From assembly GCF_017798165.1 (NCBI RefSeq), contig NZ_CP059068.1, positions 248,001 to 312,000 on the forward strand: a stretch of 64,000 bases of DNA, read 5' to 3'. This DNA comes from Rhodoferax sp. AJA081-3 (lineage in GTDB: Bacteria; Pseudomonadota; Gammaproteobacteria; Burkholderiales; Burkholderiaceae_C). The notes under the pieces are model-generated. The model worked only from the letters and a program-made list of their open reading frames with translations. It was not told where the DNA came from and made no database searches. Positions 54,235 through 62,563 of the stretch are shown one piece after another (the stretch's first letter is position 1; the number at the start of each line of letters is the position of its first letter). The translations under genes and the position numbers were made by a program.

Positions 54235-56139
54235 ATGTCCTACCTCGTGCTCGCCCGCAAGTACCGCTCCCGCAATTTCACCGAAATGGTGGGGCAGGAC
54301 CATGTGGTGCAAGCCCTGACCAATGCGCTGACCACCCAACGGCTGCACCACGCCTACCTGTTCACCGGCACGCGGGGCGTGGGCAAGACCACCGTTTCGC
54401 GCATCCTGGCCAAGTCGCTGAACTGCCAGGGCCCGGACGGCAATGGCGGCATCACCGCCACCCCCTGCGGCGTCTGCCAGGCCTGCACGGACATCGACAG
54501 CGGCCGTTTTGTGGACTACACCGAGCTGGATGCTGCCAGCAACCGCGGCGTGGACGAGGTGCAGGCCCTGCTGGAGCAGGCGGTCTACAAGCCGGTGCAG
54601 GGCCGCTTCAAGGTCTTCATGATCGACGAGGTGCACATGCTCACCAACACGGCCTTCAACGCCATGTTGAAAACGCTGGAAGAGCCGCCCGAGTACCTGA
54701 AATTTGTCTTGGCCACGACCGACCCGCAAAAGGTGCCGGTCACGGTGCTTAGCCGCTGCCTTCAGTTCAACCTGCGGCCCATGGCGCCCGAGACCATCCG
54801 CGAACACTTGACCTATGTGCTGGGCCAGGAAAACGTGGCCTCCGAGCCCCAGGCCCTACGCCTGCTGGCCCGCGCCGCCCGCGGCTCCATGCGCGACGCC
54901 CTGAGTCTGACCGACCAGGCCATTGCTTTTGGCTCCGGCCAGTTGCAAGAGGCTACCGTGCGCCAGATGTTGGGCAGTGTGGACCGCTCCTACGTGTTCC
55001 GCCTGATCGAGGCCCTGGCCACCGGTGACGGCAAGACTGTTGTGGAAACCTCGGAAGCCTTGCGCCTCAATGGCCTGAGCGCCGCCTCCACGCTGGAAGA
55101 AATGTCCACCGTGCTGCAACGCATGGCCGTGGTGCAGGCCATGGGTGGTGCTGCCGTGGCCGACGACGACAGCGACCCCGAGGCACACGATACGGCCCGC
55201 CTGGCATCGCTGATGCCGGTGGACGAGACCCAGTTGCTATACAGCATTTGCCTGCACGGCCGCGCCGATCTGGGCCTGGCGCCAGACGAATATGCCGCGC
55301 TGACCATGGTGCTTTTGCGCCTGTTGGCCTTTAAACCCCAAGGCACACAGCCAACGGCTGAAAAAAAAACTCTAAATAGACCTGCGGCCCCTGCGCCGAC
55401 ACCCGTGGCGCCAGTGTCCGCGCCAGCTACCGCTACCGCGCAACGGCCTTCTGTGCCGAAGCCAGCCGCAATCCAGCCCTGGGATGACGAACCGGTAGCG
55501 CCAGACACGGAGCAGAGCGCTCTTCCACCACCCGGCCAGGTGTTGCCCGTGCGGGAGAGCGCCAGGCCCGCTCCCCACTCGGATGCCGATGACGACGGCA
55601 GACCGGATGTACCAGATGACTATGAGCCAAATTGGCCTGTAGCCCCCGCAGAATATGAACCAGTCGCTACCAAAATAGTAGCAGTTCCGGTGCGCACCCA
55701 AACCGAATCCCGCGCCGATGTGGCCGCACAGCAAGCCCCCCATGCGCTGGTGCCCACCGAAGAAGGCGACTTCTGGCATACCACCGTGCAGCAACTGATC
55801 AAGGCCGAGGCCATCAACGCCATGGTGCGTGAGCTGGCCTTGCAGTCCCAGCTGATAGCCCGTGATACCGACCAGTGGATCTTGCGCGTAGAGCGCGAAT
55901 CGCTGAACCAGGCTGGTACCCGTGACCGGTTGACCAATGCCCTGAAGACTGCCGGGCACGACGTGAAACTGGTCGTGGAGATTGGCCGTGTCAACGACTG
56001 CCCGGCGCGGCGCAATGCAGCGGCATCGGAAGAGAAGCAACTGGCCGCGGAGAAGATTATTTTTGATGACCCGTTCGTGCAGAGCATGATGCGGGACTTT
56101 GGCGCGAAAATCGTGCCTGGTTCCATCAAGCCGCTGTAG
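54235..56139 (+). CDS. dnaX: DNA polymerase III subunits gamma and tau
   Basis: DnaX is the ATPase core of the clamp loader, and the long form (tau) also binds polymerase and DnaB. The frame gives 634 residues. Walker A GTRGVGKTT lies near 45, a zinc module has cysteines near 63 and 76-82, and Walker B MIDEVHML is near 129. Domains I-III end near 370. An A9 run at codons 376-379 has stops in both other frames within 11 bases, predicting a gamma product of about 381 residues. The variable linker (about 375-505) includes a family A repeat. The C-terminal tau domain follows. Confidence 0.95.
   Translation: MSYLVLARKYRSRNFTEMVGQDHVVQALTNALTTQRLHHAYLFTGTRGVGKTTVSRILAKSLNCQGPDGNGGITATPCGVCQACTDIDSGRFVDYTELDAASNRGVDEVQALLEQAVYKPVQGRFKVFMIDEVHMLTNTAFNAMLKTLEEPPEYLKFVLATTDPQKVPVTVLSRCLQFNLRPMAPETIREHLTYVLGQENVASEPQALRLLARAARGSMRDALSLTDQAIAFGSGQLQEATVRQMLGSVDRSYVFRLIEALATGDGKTVVETSEALRLNGLSAASTLEEMSTVLQRMAVVQAMGGAAVADDDSDPEAHDTARLASLMPVDETQLLYSICLHGRADLGLAPDEYAALTMVLLRLLAFKPQGTQPTAEKKTLNRPAAPAPTPVAPVSAPATATAQRPSVPKPAAIQPWDDEPVAPDTEQSALPPPGQVLPVRESARPAPHSDADDDGRPDVPDDYEPNWPVAPAEYEPVATKIVAVPVRTQTESRADVAAQQAPHALVPTEEGDFWHTTVQQLIKAEAINAMVRELALQSQLIARDTDQWILRVERESLNQAGTRDRLTNALKTAGHDVKLVVEIGRVNDCPARRNAAASEEKQLAAEKIIFDDPFVQSMMRDFGAKIVPGSIKPL
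55361..55379 (+). other. A9 slippery run in dnaX with stops in both shifted frames
   Basis: Nine adenines at 55361-55369 follow GCTG. In frame the codons are GAA AAA AAA ACT. A -1 shift gives AAC TCT AAA TAG (stop at 55377-55379). A +1 shift gives CTC TAA (stop at 55373-55375). Either ribosomal frameshifting or polymerase slippage would end the protein just after domain III. Confidence 0.7.
55630..55684 (+). repeat. family A dispersed repeat, copy 8, inside dnaX
   Basis: Reads CCTGTAGCCCCCGCAGAATA, then GTCGCTACCAAAATAGTAGC. It is in frame, giving PVAPAEYEPVATKIVA in the tau linker, the same frame as copies 1 and 6. Confidence 0.82.
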
Positions 56140-56163
56140 CGCGGATGCGTCCCTGTTCAGTTG

Positions 56164-56216
56164 GGGTCAGAGCACATCGCATGCGCGAGTGGTCTGACCC
56201 ACAAAGTTATTTTTTA
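56164..56216 (+). terminator. hairpin with T-tract between dnaX and ybaB
   Basis: GGGTCAGAGCAC at 56164-56175 pairs with GTGGTCTGACCC at 56189-56200 (one mismatch), with further pairing in the loop. TTATTTTTT follows at 56208-56216. It could end or attenuate the dnaX transcript before ybaB-recR, which start at 56233. Confidence 0.55.
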
Positions 56217-56232
56217 CCAAAGGAAACTCCCC

Positions 56233-56565
56233 ATGTTCAACAAAGGACAACTCGCCGGCCTGATGAAACAAGCCCAGGCGATGCAGGACAACATGAAAAA
56301 GGCCCAGGACGAGCTGGGCAACATCGAAGTCACCGGTGAATCGGGTGCCGGTCTGGTCAAGGTCACCATGACCTGCAAACACGACGTCAAACGCGTCACC
56401 ATTGACCCCAGCCTGCTGGCCGACGACAAGGACATGCTCGAAGACCTGGTGGCAGCCGCGTTTAACGCCGCCGTGCGCAAAGCCGAAGACCTGTCGTCGG
56501 AAAAGATGGGCAAGCTCACTGCGGGCATGCCAGGTTTGCCGGGTGGCATGAAGTTCCCGTTCTGA
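56233..56565 (+). CDS. ybaB: YbaB/EbfC-family nucleoid-associated protein
   Basis: A 110-residue DNA-binding protein usually encoded between dnaX and recR. It starts [18 protein letters not shown], with the amphipathic helix typical of the family, followed by [23 protein letters not shown], a three-stranded sheet. The C-terminus ends in a short Gly/Met/Pro tail. ATG 56233 follows AAGGAAA. An upstream in-frame codon at 56161 is rejected because it runs through a hairpin. Its role is to shape nucleoid DNA and possibly help RecR. Confidence 0.95.
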   Translation: MFNKGQLAGLMKQAQAMQDNMKKAQDELGNIEVTGESGAGLVKVTMTCKHDVKRVTIDPSLLADDKDMLEDLVAAAFNAAVRKAEDLSSEKMGKLTAGMPGLPGGMKFPF

Positions 56566-56587
56566 TCCAGCACTAGCCCAACCGCGC

Positions 56588-57178
56588 GTGTCGGACACCC
56601 ATTCACTGGACCTTTTGGTCCAGGCGCTCAAACGCTTGCCCGGCGTGGGCATCAAGTCGGCCCAGCGTATGGCTTTTCACCTGCTGCAGCATGACCGGGG
56701 CGGGGCGCAGGCCTTGGCCCGTGCGCTGGAGCAGGCGGTGACGGGGGTGCGGCACTGCGAGCGCTGCCACACCTTCACCGAGGCGGAGGTCTGTGCCACC
56801 TGCCTGGACCCGCGGCGGGACCGCAGCAAGTTGTGTGTGGTGGAGACCCCGGCCGACCAGTCCGCGCTGGAGCGCACGGGTGCCTACAAGGGCCTGTACT
56901 TTGTGCTGATGGGCAAGTTGAGCCCGCTGGACGGGGTAGGCCCGCACGACATTGGTCTGAAAAAGCTGTTCGACCGCGCGCTGGATGGCGAGGTGCAGGA
57001 GCTGATTCTGGCCACCAATTTCACCGCCGAAGGTGAAGCCACGGCCCATGTCATCAGTGAAGCGCTGAAGGCCCGCGGCCTGGGTGTGACCCGCCTGGCG
57101 CGGGGCGTACCCGCCGGCAGCGAACTCGAATATGTAGACCTAGGGACCATTGCGCACGCATTGGTCGATAGACGATAG
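56588..57178 (+). CDS. recR: recombination protein RecR
   Basis: RecR acts with RecF and RecO to load RecA on gapped DNA. The 196-residue protein starts with GTG 56588. A helix-hairpin-helix ([19 protein letters not shown]) lies at residues about 14-32. The zinc finger has cysteines in CERCHTF and CATCLDP near residues 57-72, and the Toprim domain includes [14 protein letters not shown] near residue 80 and [12 protein letters not shown]. It is in the usual dnaX-ybaB-recR order. A family B repeat starts within 4 bp of the stop. Confidence 0.96.
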   Translation: MSDTHSLDLLVQALKRLPGVGIKSAQRMAFHLLQHDRGGAQALARALEQAVTGVRHCERCHTFTEAEVCATCLDPRRDRSKLCVVETPADQSALERTGAYKGLYFVLMGKLSPLDGVGPHDIGLKKLFDRALDGEVQELILATNFTAEGEATAHVISEALKARGLGVTRLARGVPAGSELEYVDLGTIAHALVDRR

Positions 57179-57181
57179 TAT

Positions 57182-57264
57182 GTGGCCCCCACGCTTGTCG
57201 CTGCGCGTACTGCGCTGCCCCCCGAGGGGGCGGTTGTCGCCTTGGGGCGGCCCTGCGGCGACAG
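57182..57264 (+). repeat. family B GC-rich repeat, copy 4
   Basis: Begins GGCCCCCACGCTTGTCGC just after the recR stop and ends in the hairpin TGTCGCC (57235-57241) paired to GGCGACA (57257-57263). A GCCCCC/GGGGGC hairpin lies between. It has the same orientation relative to the upstream gene as copies 1 and 2. Confidence 0.82.
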
Positions 57265-57285
57265 TCTCTAAATTTTTTCTATCTT

Positions 57286-57699
57286 ATGCAACACCCCCAT
57301 TTCACGCTGGCCCACTGGTGCCTGCTGGTCGCCGCGTTGTTACCCATAGCCTGTGCCTGGCTGGCCAAGGCCGGCATGATAGGCAAACCCCGGCGCGAGG
57401 GCGGTTATGACAACACCAACCCGCGCAACTGGCTGGCGCGGCAGAAAGACTGGCGCGCCCGTGCCAACGCGGCCCAGGCCAATAGTTTTGAGGCCCTGCC
57501 GCTGTTCATGGCGGCTGTCATCATTGCCCACCAGTTGGGTGCCAACCAGGCTTACCTGGACATCCTGGCGTTTTTGTTTGTGGTGCTGCGCATCCTGTAC
57601 GCCATGATGTATGTTGCCGACATGCCCCGGGCCCGCAGCAGCGTCTGGGCCATTGCACTGCTGGTCAATATCGCCATCCTGTTTATCGGTTACCGCTAA
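57286..57699 (+). CDS. MAPEG-family membrane protein
   Basis: A 137-residue protein with four membrane helices, matching the MAPEG family (membrane-associated eicosanoid and glutathione metabolism proteins). The family hallmark RQKDWRARANAAQANSFEALPLF is near residues 51-73. Bacterial members are poorly characterised, and a glutathione-linked role is only a guess. It follows the family B repeat after recR and converges on the MltD gene with 24 bp between stops. Confidence 0.87.
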   Translation: MQHPHFTLAHWCLLVAALLPIACAWLAKAGMIGKPRREGGYDNTNPRNWLARQKDWRARANAAQANSFEALPLFMAAVIIAHQLGANQAYLDILAFLFVVLRILYAMMYVADMPRARSSVWAIALLVNIAILFIGYR

Positions 57700-57723
57700 C
57701 GCGGCCAGGCTGCGGGCAGGTGC

Positions 57724-59277
57724 TCAGCGTTTTGCGGGGCGCGTACCCGCTGAACCGCGTACCGCAGGGCGGGTCGCCGCTTTGCGCACGGGAGCCCGTG
57801 CACTGCTGCTGGCGCGCCGTACGGCCTTGTTGGCGGCGGGCAGAAACACCACCACCTGTTGCCCTGGCTTGAAACTGGCCGAGGCGCCGACCTTGTTCCA
57901 CTGCGCGACCTGGTCCGCCTGGACGCGGAATTTGCGCGCAATACTGGCCACACTGTCACCTTTGCCGGCTTTGACCGTGGTGCGGCGCAGTACCACCTCT
58001 GGGGCCAACGAGAGCTGGCCGTTGTCCGCAAGCTTGACGGCCACGTCGTCCTTGATGGAATCGGTGCGTGGCACCAGCAGTGAAGACCCGGCCTTGATCA
58101 ACACCCTGGGCGGTATGGCATTCACCGCGCGGAACTCTGCTTCACTGATCCCCATGCGTTTGGCGGCATCGGCCGGGCGCATGGTGGTGGGAGCCACCCA
58201 CACGGTCCAGCTGGCCAGGCGGCCGCCAGAATAAGACTCCAGGTTGCGTTGGAAGACCTCGGCATTGTCCCAGGGCAGCAGGATCTGCGGCGTGCCGGAA
58301 GCCATGATGACGGGGCGGTTGATGGAGGGGTTGAGTGCCTTGAAGTCGTCCAGCGCCACTTCGGCCAGTTTGGCGGCCAGTACCACGTCGATATCACGGC
58401 GTATCGTGACCGACTGGAAGTAGGGGTGGTTCTCAATCAGGGGCAGCTTGGAATTGAAAATGCTGGGCTGGCCCACAATGTTTTTGACCGCTTGCAGTTT
58501 GGGCACGTACATGCGGGTTTCCATGGGCATGGTCAGGTCCATGTAGCCGGTGGCCAGGCCTGCCCGCTGGTTCTTGGCCATGGCGCGGCCCACGCTACCT
58601 TCGCCCCAGTTGTAGGCGGCCAGCGCCAGGTGCCAATCGCCAAACATGCCGTACAACTTTTGCAAGTAGTCCAGCGCTGCGCGGGTGGATGCCAAAACAT
58701 CGCGGCGGTCATCCCGGAAGGCGTTTTGCTTGAGCTCAAAGTATTTGCCGGTGGCTGGCATGAACTGCCACATACCCGCCGCCTTGGCGCTGGACACTGC
58801 CTGTGGGTTGAATGCACTCTCAATGAAGGGCAGCAGGGCCAGCTCGGTTGGCATATTGCGCAGCTCCAGCTCTTCGACCACATGGAACAGGTATTTTTTC
58901 GACCGTTCGGTCATGCGAAAGATGTAGTCCGGGCGGGTGGCGTACCACTGCTCACGGTCACGCACCAGGTCGTTGTCCAGGTCGGGCATGGCATAACCGC
59001 GGCGTATGCGTTCCCACAGGTCCGCTGGTGGCGCCAGGGCTGCCACGCTGCGCGAGGCCGTCTCTTGGGCAGAGAGCGGTGCAAACGGTGGGTGGGTATT
59101 GGACGAACTGGTGTAGGCCGGGCGGCTGGTTCTGGGCTGGCCGGTTGTTATTTCACGGCTGGGTTGCAAGACGATGCCGCTGCCGTCGGCCGCGGGTTCT
59201 GTTGGGGCTGGCACTGTTGCACAAGCACTGAGCCATACAACAGCCAGCAGGCTGAAAACTTTTAAGAAAGGTGTCAT
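57724..59277 (-). CDS. mltD: membrane-bound lytic murein transglycosylase D-like lipoprotein
   Basis: A 517-residue lipoprotein that cleaves peptidoglycan. The lipobox is LSAC near residue 19. The SLT catalytic domain (about 115-260) has the glutamate in FIESAFNPQAVS and AAGMWQFMPATGKYF, AAYNWGEGSVGRAM. Two LysM-like cell-wall modules follow (around 400-435 and 440-470, the latter GKGDSVASIARKFRVQ). The C-terminus is basic and disordered. ATG 59277 is used because it overlaps the gloB stop as ATGA. An ATG at 59295 is possible. Confidence 0.92.
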   Translation of the reverse strand: MTPFLKVFSLLAVVWLSACATVPAPTEPAADGSGIVLQPSREITTGQPRTSRPAYTSSSNTHPPFAPLSAQETASRSVAALAPPADLWERIRRGYAMPDLDNDLVRDREQWYATRPDYIFRMTERSKKYLFHVVEELELRNMPTELALLPFIESAFNPQAVSSAKAAGMWQFMPATGKYFELKQNAFRDDRRDVLASTRAALDYLQKLYGMFGDWHLALAAYNWGEGSVGRAMAKNQRAGLATGYMDLTMPMETRMYVPKLQAVKNIVGQPSIFNSKLPLIENHPYFQSVTIRRDIDVVLAAKLAEVALDDFKALNPSINRPVIMASGTPQILLPWDNAEVFQRNLESYSGGRLASWTVWVAPTTMRPADAAKRMGISEAEFRAVNAIPPRVLIKAGSSLLVPRTDSIKDDVAVKLADNGQLSLAPEVVLRRTTVKAGKGDSVASIARKFRVQADQVAQWNKVGASASFKPGQQVVVFLPAANKAVRRASSSARAPVRKAATRPAVRGSAGTRPAKR

Positions 59278-60044
59278 CGGTATTGGTTTTTCCATTGGCG
59301 CAGCGTAGAAAACGCGCCGTTGTGCGCACAGCCTTGAGCATCAAAACGGCGTGCCGATGCAAGTATGGTGGGCTGTTCGCTGCGCAAAAAAGGGTTGATA
59401 AGGCGTTCGGTTTCAAGGGTGGAGGGCAGGGTGGGCAGGCCTTGTTCGCGCAGTGCCTGGCATTGGGCTTGGTAGGCCAGCAGCTGCGGGTTGTCTGGTT
59501 CGACCTCCACCGCAAATTTCAGGTTGCTCAAAGTGTATTCGTGGGCGCAGCATACGCGAGTGGCGCCAGGCAGCGCGGCCAGCCGTGCCAACGAGGCCTG
59601 CATTTGCTGCGCTGTGCCTTCAAACAGGCGCCCGCAGCCACCGCTGAACAGCGTGTCGCCGCAAAACAGCACGGGGGCTTCACCGGGGACCTCGGCAAAG
59701 TAGGCGATGTGGCCCGCCGTATGGCCGGGTACGTCCAGCACCTGAAATGCCAGGCCCAGCAATGGCACCTGTTCGCCTCCATACACGCGTTGCAGCGGTT
59801 CGGGCATGAGCTCAAAGGCAGGGCCAAAGACGGCAGCATCCGTAGCGGTGCGAAGGACATCGACTCCGCCGGTGTGGTCTGCATGGTGGTGCGTGACTAA
59901 AATGCCCTGCAACTGCAGGTTCTCGCGTTGCAAAGCGGCCAGCACCGGTTGTGCATCGCCCGGGTCTACCACCAGCGCTCTGTGTCCATCGTGGAGCATC
60001 CAGATGTAGTTGTCGTCAAATGCGGGCAGCGGTATTAACTTCAT
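59274..60044 (-). CDS. gloB: hydroxyacylglutathione hydrolase (glyoxalase II)
   Basis: GloB hydrolyses S-lactoylglutathione to lactate and glutathione in methylglyoxal detoxification. The 256-residue metallo-beta-lactamase fold has THHHADHTGG near residue 51, VPGHTAGH near residue 105, FCGDTLFSGGCGRLFEG near residue 128 and CAHEYTLSNLKF near residue 165. These supply all metal ligands and the substrate site. Its start codon (60042-60044) overlaps the divergent start of the YafS-like gene. Confidence 0.95.
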   Translation of the reverse strand: MKLIPLPAFDDNYIWMLHDGHRALVVDPGDAQPVLAALQRENLQLQGILVTHHHADHTGGVDVLRTATDAAVFGPAFELMPEPLQRVYGGEQVPLLGLAFQVLDVPGHTAGHIAYFAEVPGEAPVLFCGDTLFSGGCGRLFEGTAQQMQASLARLAALPGATRVCCAHEYTLSNLKFAVEVEPDNPQLLAYQAQCQALREQGLPTLPSTLETERLINPFLRSEQPTILASARRFDAQGCAHNGAFSTLRQWKNQYR

Positions 60045-60816
60045 GAGCGAACAAAGTATAGCGATGCATGATTGGTTCCAGACGCCCGCCGGGCGTTACC
60101 TGCTGGAGTGGGAGCGCAGGTGTGTGGACGCTGCGGTGGTTGACATATTTGGTTACCACGCCCTGCAACTGGGCGTGCCCGAGCTGGATGGCCTGCAGGC
60201 CAACCGCATGCCGCACCAGTGGCTCGCCTGTGAGACGCCAGCCATCGACGATGGCATGGGTGAGGCCAAAAAGGCGGCTTTGTTGTGCGACTTTTCGGCG
60301 TTGCCGTTTCCGGCCAATAGCCTGGACTTGGTGTTGTTGCCCCATAGCCTGGAATTCACCGCCGACCCCCATGCCGCATTGCGCGAGGTGGAGCGTGTGC
60401 TGGTACCCGAAGGGCGGGTGGTCATTTGTGGTCTGAACCCGGCCAGCCTGTGGGGCTTGCAGCAAAGGCGTGGCCACCTGTACCGCAGAATGGGTTTTGG
60501 CCACCTGTTTTTGCCCGACGGCGGAGAATTTATTGGTTATTGGCGGCTGCGCGACTGGTTGCGTCTGCTGGGTTTTGAGGTCGAGGTAGGGGAGTTCGGT
60601 TGTTACCGCCCCGGCGTGACCAGCGACACATGGCTGCAGCGCTTTGAGTGGATGGACAAGGCCGGCGCGCGCTGGTGGCCGATATTTGGTGCGGCCTATT
60701 TTCTGGTGGCGGTCAAGCGGGTGCGTGGTGTGCGCCTGCTGGGCCCGGCCTGGAAGACGGCGCCGGTCAGTCCGCGCAAATCGGTGTCGGTGGCCAACCG
60801 CACGCACAAGAATTGA
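60043..60816 (+). CDS. YafS-like methyltransferase-fold protein
   Basis: About 257 residues resembling E. coli YafS, which also sits between gloB and rnhA. The class I methyltransferase fold is suggested by LLCDFSALPFPANSLDLVLLPHSLEFTADPHAALREVERVLVPEGRVVICG. The glycine-rich SAM motif I, however, is degraded (VDIFGYHALQLG). Either catalysis is altered or SAM binding is lost. ATG 60043 overlaps the gloB start on the other strand by two bases. ATG 60064 is an alternative that avoids this. It is followed 20 bp later by rnhA. Confidence 0.85.
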   Translation: MSEQSIAMHDWFQTPAGRYLLEWERRCVDAAVVDIFGYHALQLGVPELDGLQANRMPHQWLACETPAIDDGMGEAKKAALLCDFSALPFPANSLDLVLLPHSLEFTADPHAALREVERVLVPEGRVVICGLNPASLWGLQQRRGHLYRRMGFGHLFLPDGGEFIGYWRLRDWLRLLGFEVEVGEFGCYRPGVTSDTWLQRFEWMDKAGARWWPIFGAAYFLVAVKRVRGVRLLGPAWKTAPVSPRKSVSVANRTHKN

Positions 60817-60836
60817 TGTGAAACGGAGAGTAAGGT

Positions 60837-61286
60837 TTGAACGAAGTTGTGATTTACACGGATGGCGCCTGCAAGGGCAACCCCGGCCCGGGTGGTTGGG
60901 GTGTCTTATTGCGCTCGCCCGATGGAACCGAAAAAGAGTTGTTTGGCGGCGAACTGGCAACAACCAACAACCGCATGGAGATGATGGCGGTGATTCAGGC
61001 CTTGCAGGTACTCAAACGCCCTTGCTCGGTGACCCTGCACCTGGACAGCCAGTACGTGCTCAAGGGCATCACCGAGTGGCTGGCCGGCTGGAAAGCCAAG
61101 GGCTGGAAAACGGCCGCCAAACAGCCGGTCAAAAACGTGGACTTGTGGCAGCAGCTGGACGATTTGGTGGCGCAGAAGGGCCATACCATTGACTGGCGCT
61201 GGGTCAAGGGCCACGCCGGAGACCCGGGCAATGAACGGGCCGATGGACTGGCCAACCGTGGGGTTGAGTTGGCGTTGCGGCGCTAA
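60837..61286 (+). CDS. rnhA: ribonuclease HI
   Basis: RNase HI cleaves the RNA strand of RNA-DNA hybrids. The 149-residue length is typical. Active-site residues are in [14 protein letters not shown] (Asp near residue 8), [13 protein letters not shown] (Glu near 46), HLDSQYV (Asp near 68) and [10 protein letters not shown] (Asp near 133). The start is TTG 60837 with GGAGAG upstream. It lies 20 bp after the YafS-like gene and converges on moaA. Confidence 0.95.
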   Translation: MNEVVIYTDGACKGNPGPGGWGVLLRSPDGTEKELFGGELATTNNRMEMMAVIQALQVLKRPCSVTLHLDSQYVLKGITEWLAGWKAKGWKTAAKQPVKNVDLWQQLDDLVAQKGHTIDWRWVKGHAGDPGNERADGLANRGVELALRR

Positions 61287-61311
61287 AGCGCGCCAGGTAC
61301 CGACCCGGCCC

Positions 61312-62472
61312 TCAGCCGCCGATGTAACTCATCTCCACACGGCGGGCACCCCCGCCGGTATCGGGGGCCTGGGCGCCGCGCAATTCTGAGTAGCGGTCGC
61401 TGCGTCCGGTCCAGATATGCCCAATGGCATGGGCCAGGTCGGCGTCGCTGGCTTCTCCCCTGACCAGGCTGCGCAAGTCGTAACCCTGGTTGGCAAACAG
61501 GCACAGGTACAACTGCCCTTCGGTCGTCAGGCGCGCACGGTTGCAGTCGCCACAAAATGCCTGGGTTACGCTGCTGATCACGCCGATTTCTCCGGCCTGC
61601 GGGTCATGCGCGCCAGATGCATCGGCATATCCCCAGCGCTGGGCCGTCTCGCCAGGGCTGGTGGGTGCCAGGGCCAGCAGCGGAAATTCGGTTTGCAGGC
61701 GCTGCACCACCTCGGCGGAGGGCACAACATCGTCCATGCGCCAACCATTGGTGGCGCCCACATCCATGTATTCGATAAAACGCAGGACCAAGCCGCTTCC
61801 CTTGAAATAGCGGGCCATGGGCAGGATTTCCTGGTCGTTGGTGCCACGCTTGACGACCATGTTGACCTTGATGGGGCCCAGCCCGGCGGCCTGCGCGGCC
61901 CGTATCCCATCCAGCACGTCGGCCACCGGAAAGTCCACATCGTTCATCCGACGAAAGACCGCATCGTCCAGTGCATCCAGGCTGACCGTCACACGCTGCA
62001 GGCCAGCGTCCTTCAAGGATTGGGCTTTGCGTGCCAGCAATGCGCCATTGGTGGTGAGTGTGAGGTCCAGCGGGGTGCCATCTACGGTGCGCAGCCGGGA
62101 CAATTTTTCAATCAACACTTCGATGTTCTTGCGCAGCAGCGGCTCTCCGCCGGTCAGCCGGATTTTTTGCACGCCATGGTTCACAAACTGCTGGGCCAGG
62201 CGGGTAATTTCTTCAAAGCTCAGCAGCGACGCATGGGGCAGGTAGGTGTAGTCCTTGTCGAAGATTTCCTTGGGCATGCAGTACCCACAGCGAAAGTTGC
62301 AACGGTCGGTCACGCTGATGCGCAGGTCGCGCAGGTTGCGGCCCAGGGTATCGGTCAGCAGTCCGTTGGCCGTGATGCGCCCGCCTGGCAGGTTCGCTGC
62401 AGCAGGGACCGGCAGGGCACCCGCACGTAAATCGACCAAGGGCACAACTTTGGGGCTGAATCGTTCGGACAT
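61312..62472 (-). CDS. moaA: GTP 3',8-cyclase MoaA
   Basis: MoaA is a radical-SAM enzyme that starts molybdenum cofactor synthesis from GTP. The 386 residues are longer than the roughly 329 of E. coli because of an N-terminal extension of about 45 residues. The SAM cluster is [10 protein letters not shown] near residues 58-67. The second cluster cysteines lie in [11 protein letters not shown] near residue 310. The protein ends in the diagnostic YIGG diglycine. A terminator for the upstream hppA gene lies in the gap before it. The extension could be real or reflect a later start. Confidence 0.95.
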   Translation of the reverse strand: MSERFSPKVVPLVDLRAGALPVPAAANLPGGRITANGLLTDTLGRNLRDLRISVTDRCNFRCGYCMPKEIFDKDYTYLPHASLLSFEEITRLAQQFVNHGVQKIRLTGGEPLLRKNIEVLIEKLSRLRTVDGTPLDLTLTTNGALLARKAQSLKDAGLQRVTVSLDALDDAVFRRMNDVDFPVADVLDGIRAAQAAGLGPIKVNMVVKRGTNDQEILPMARYFKGSGLVLRFIEYMDVGATNGWRMDDVVPSAEVVQRLQTEFPLLALAPTSPGETAQRWGYADASGAHDPQAGEIGVISSVTQAFCGDCNRARLTTEGQLYLCLFANQGYDLRSLVRGEASDADLAHAIGHIWTGRSDRYSELRGAQAPDTGGGARRVEMSYIGG

Positions 62473-62518
62473 GGTGTCCTATTGTCCCTCGTTGGCGTGG
62501 CCTTGGCTGTCACCCATG

Positions 62519-62543
62519 AAAAAAGCCCGCTTGCGCGGGCTTT
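62519..62543 (-). terminator. rho-independent terminator after hppA
   Basis: On the minus strand it reads AAAGCCCGC, a GCAA loop, GCGGGCTTTTTT, with a stem of about nine pairs and a T6 tract. It lies about 20 bp after the hppA stop and about 50 bp before the moaA start, so it separates the two transcripts. Confidence 0.9.
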
Positions 62544-62563
62544 CTGGAGTTTGCTGTGGGGGA

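Noticed and set aside
58249..59265. A 338-codon plus-strand frame opposite mltD
   Set aside because: MltD has lipobox, SLT and LysM features in the other strand, while this frame has none.
62473..62563. A molybdenum-cofactor riboswitch before moaA
   Set aside because: The gap is only about 90 bp and is mainly the hppA terminator. No Moco-type structure is evident.
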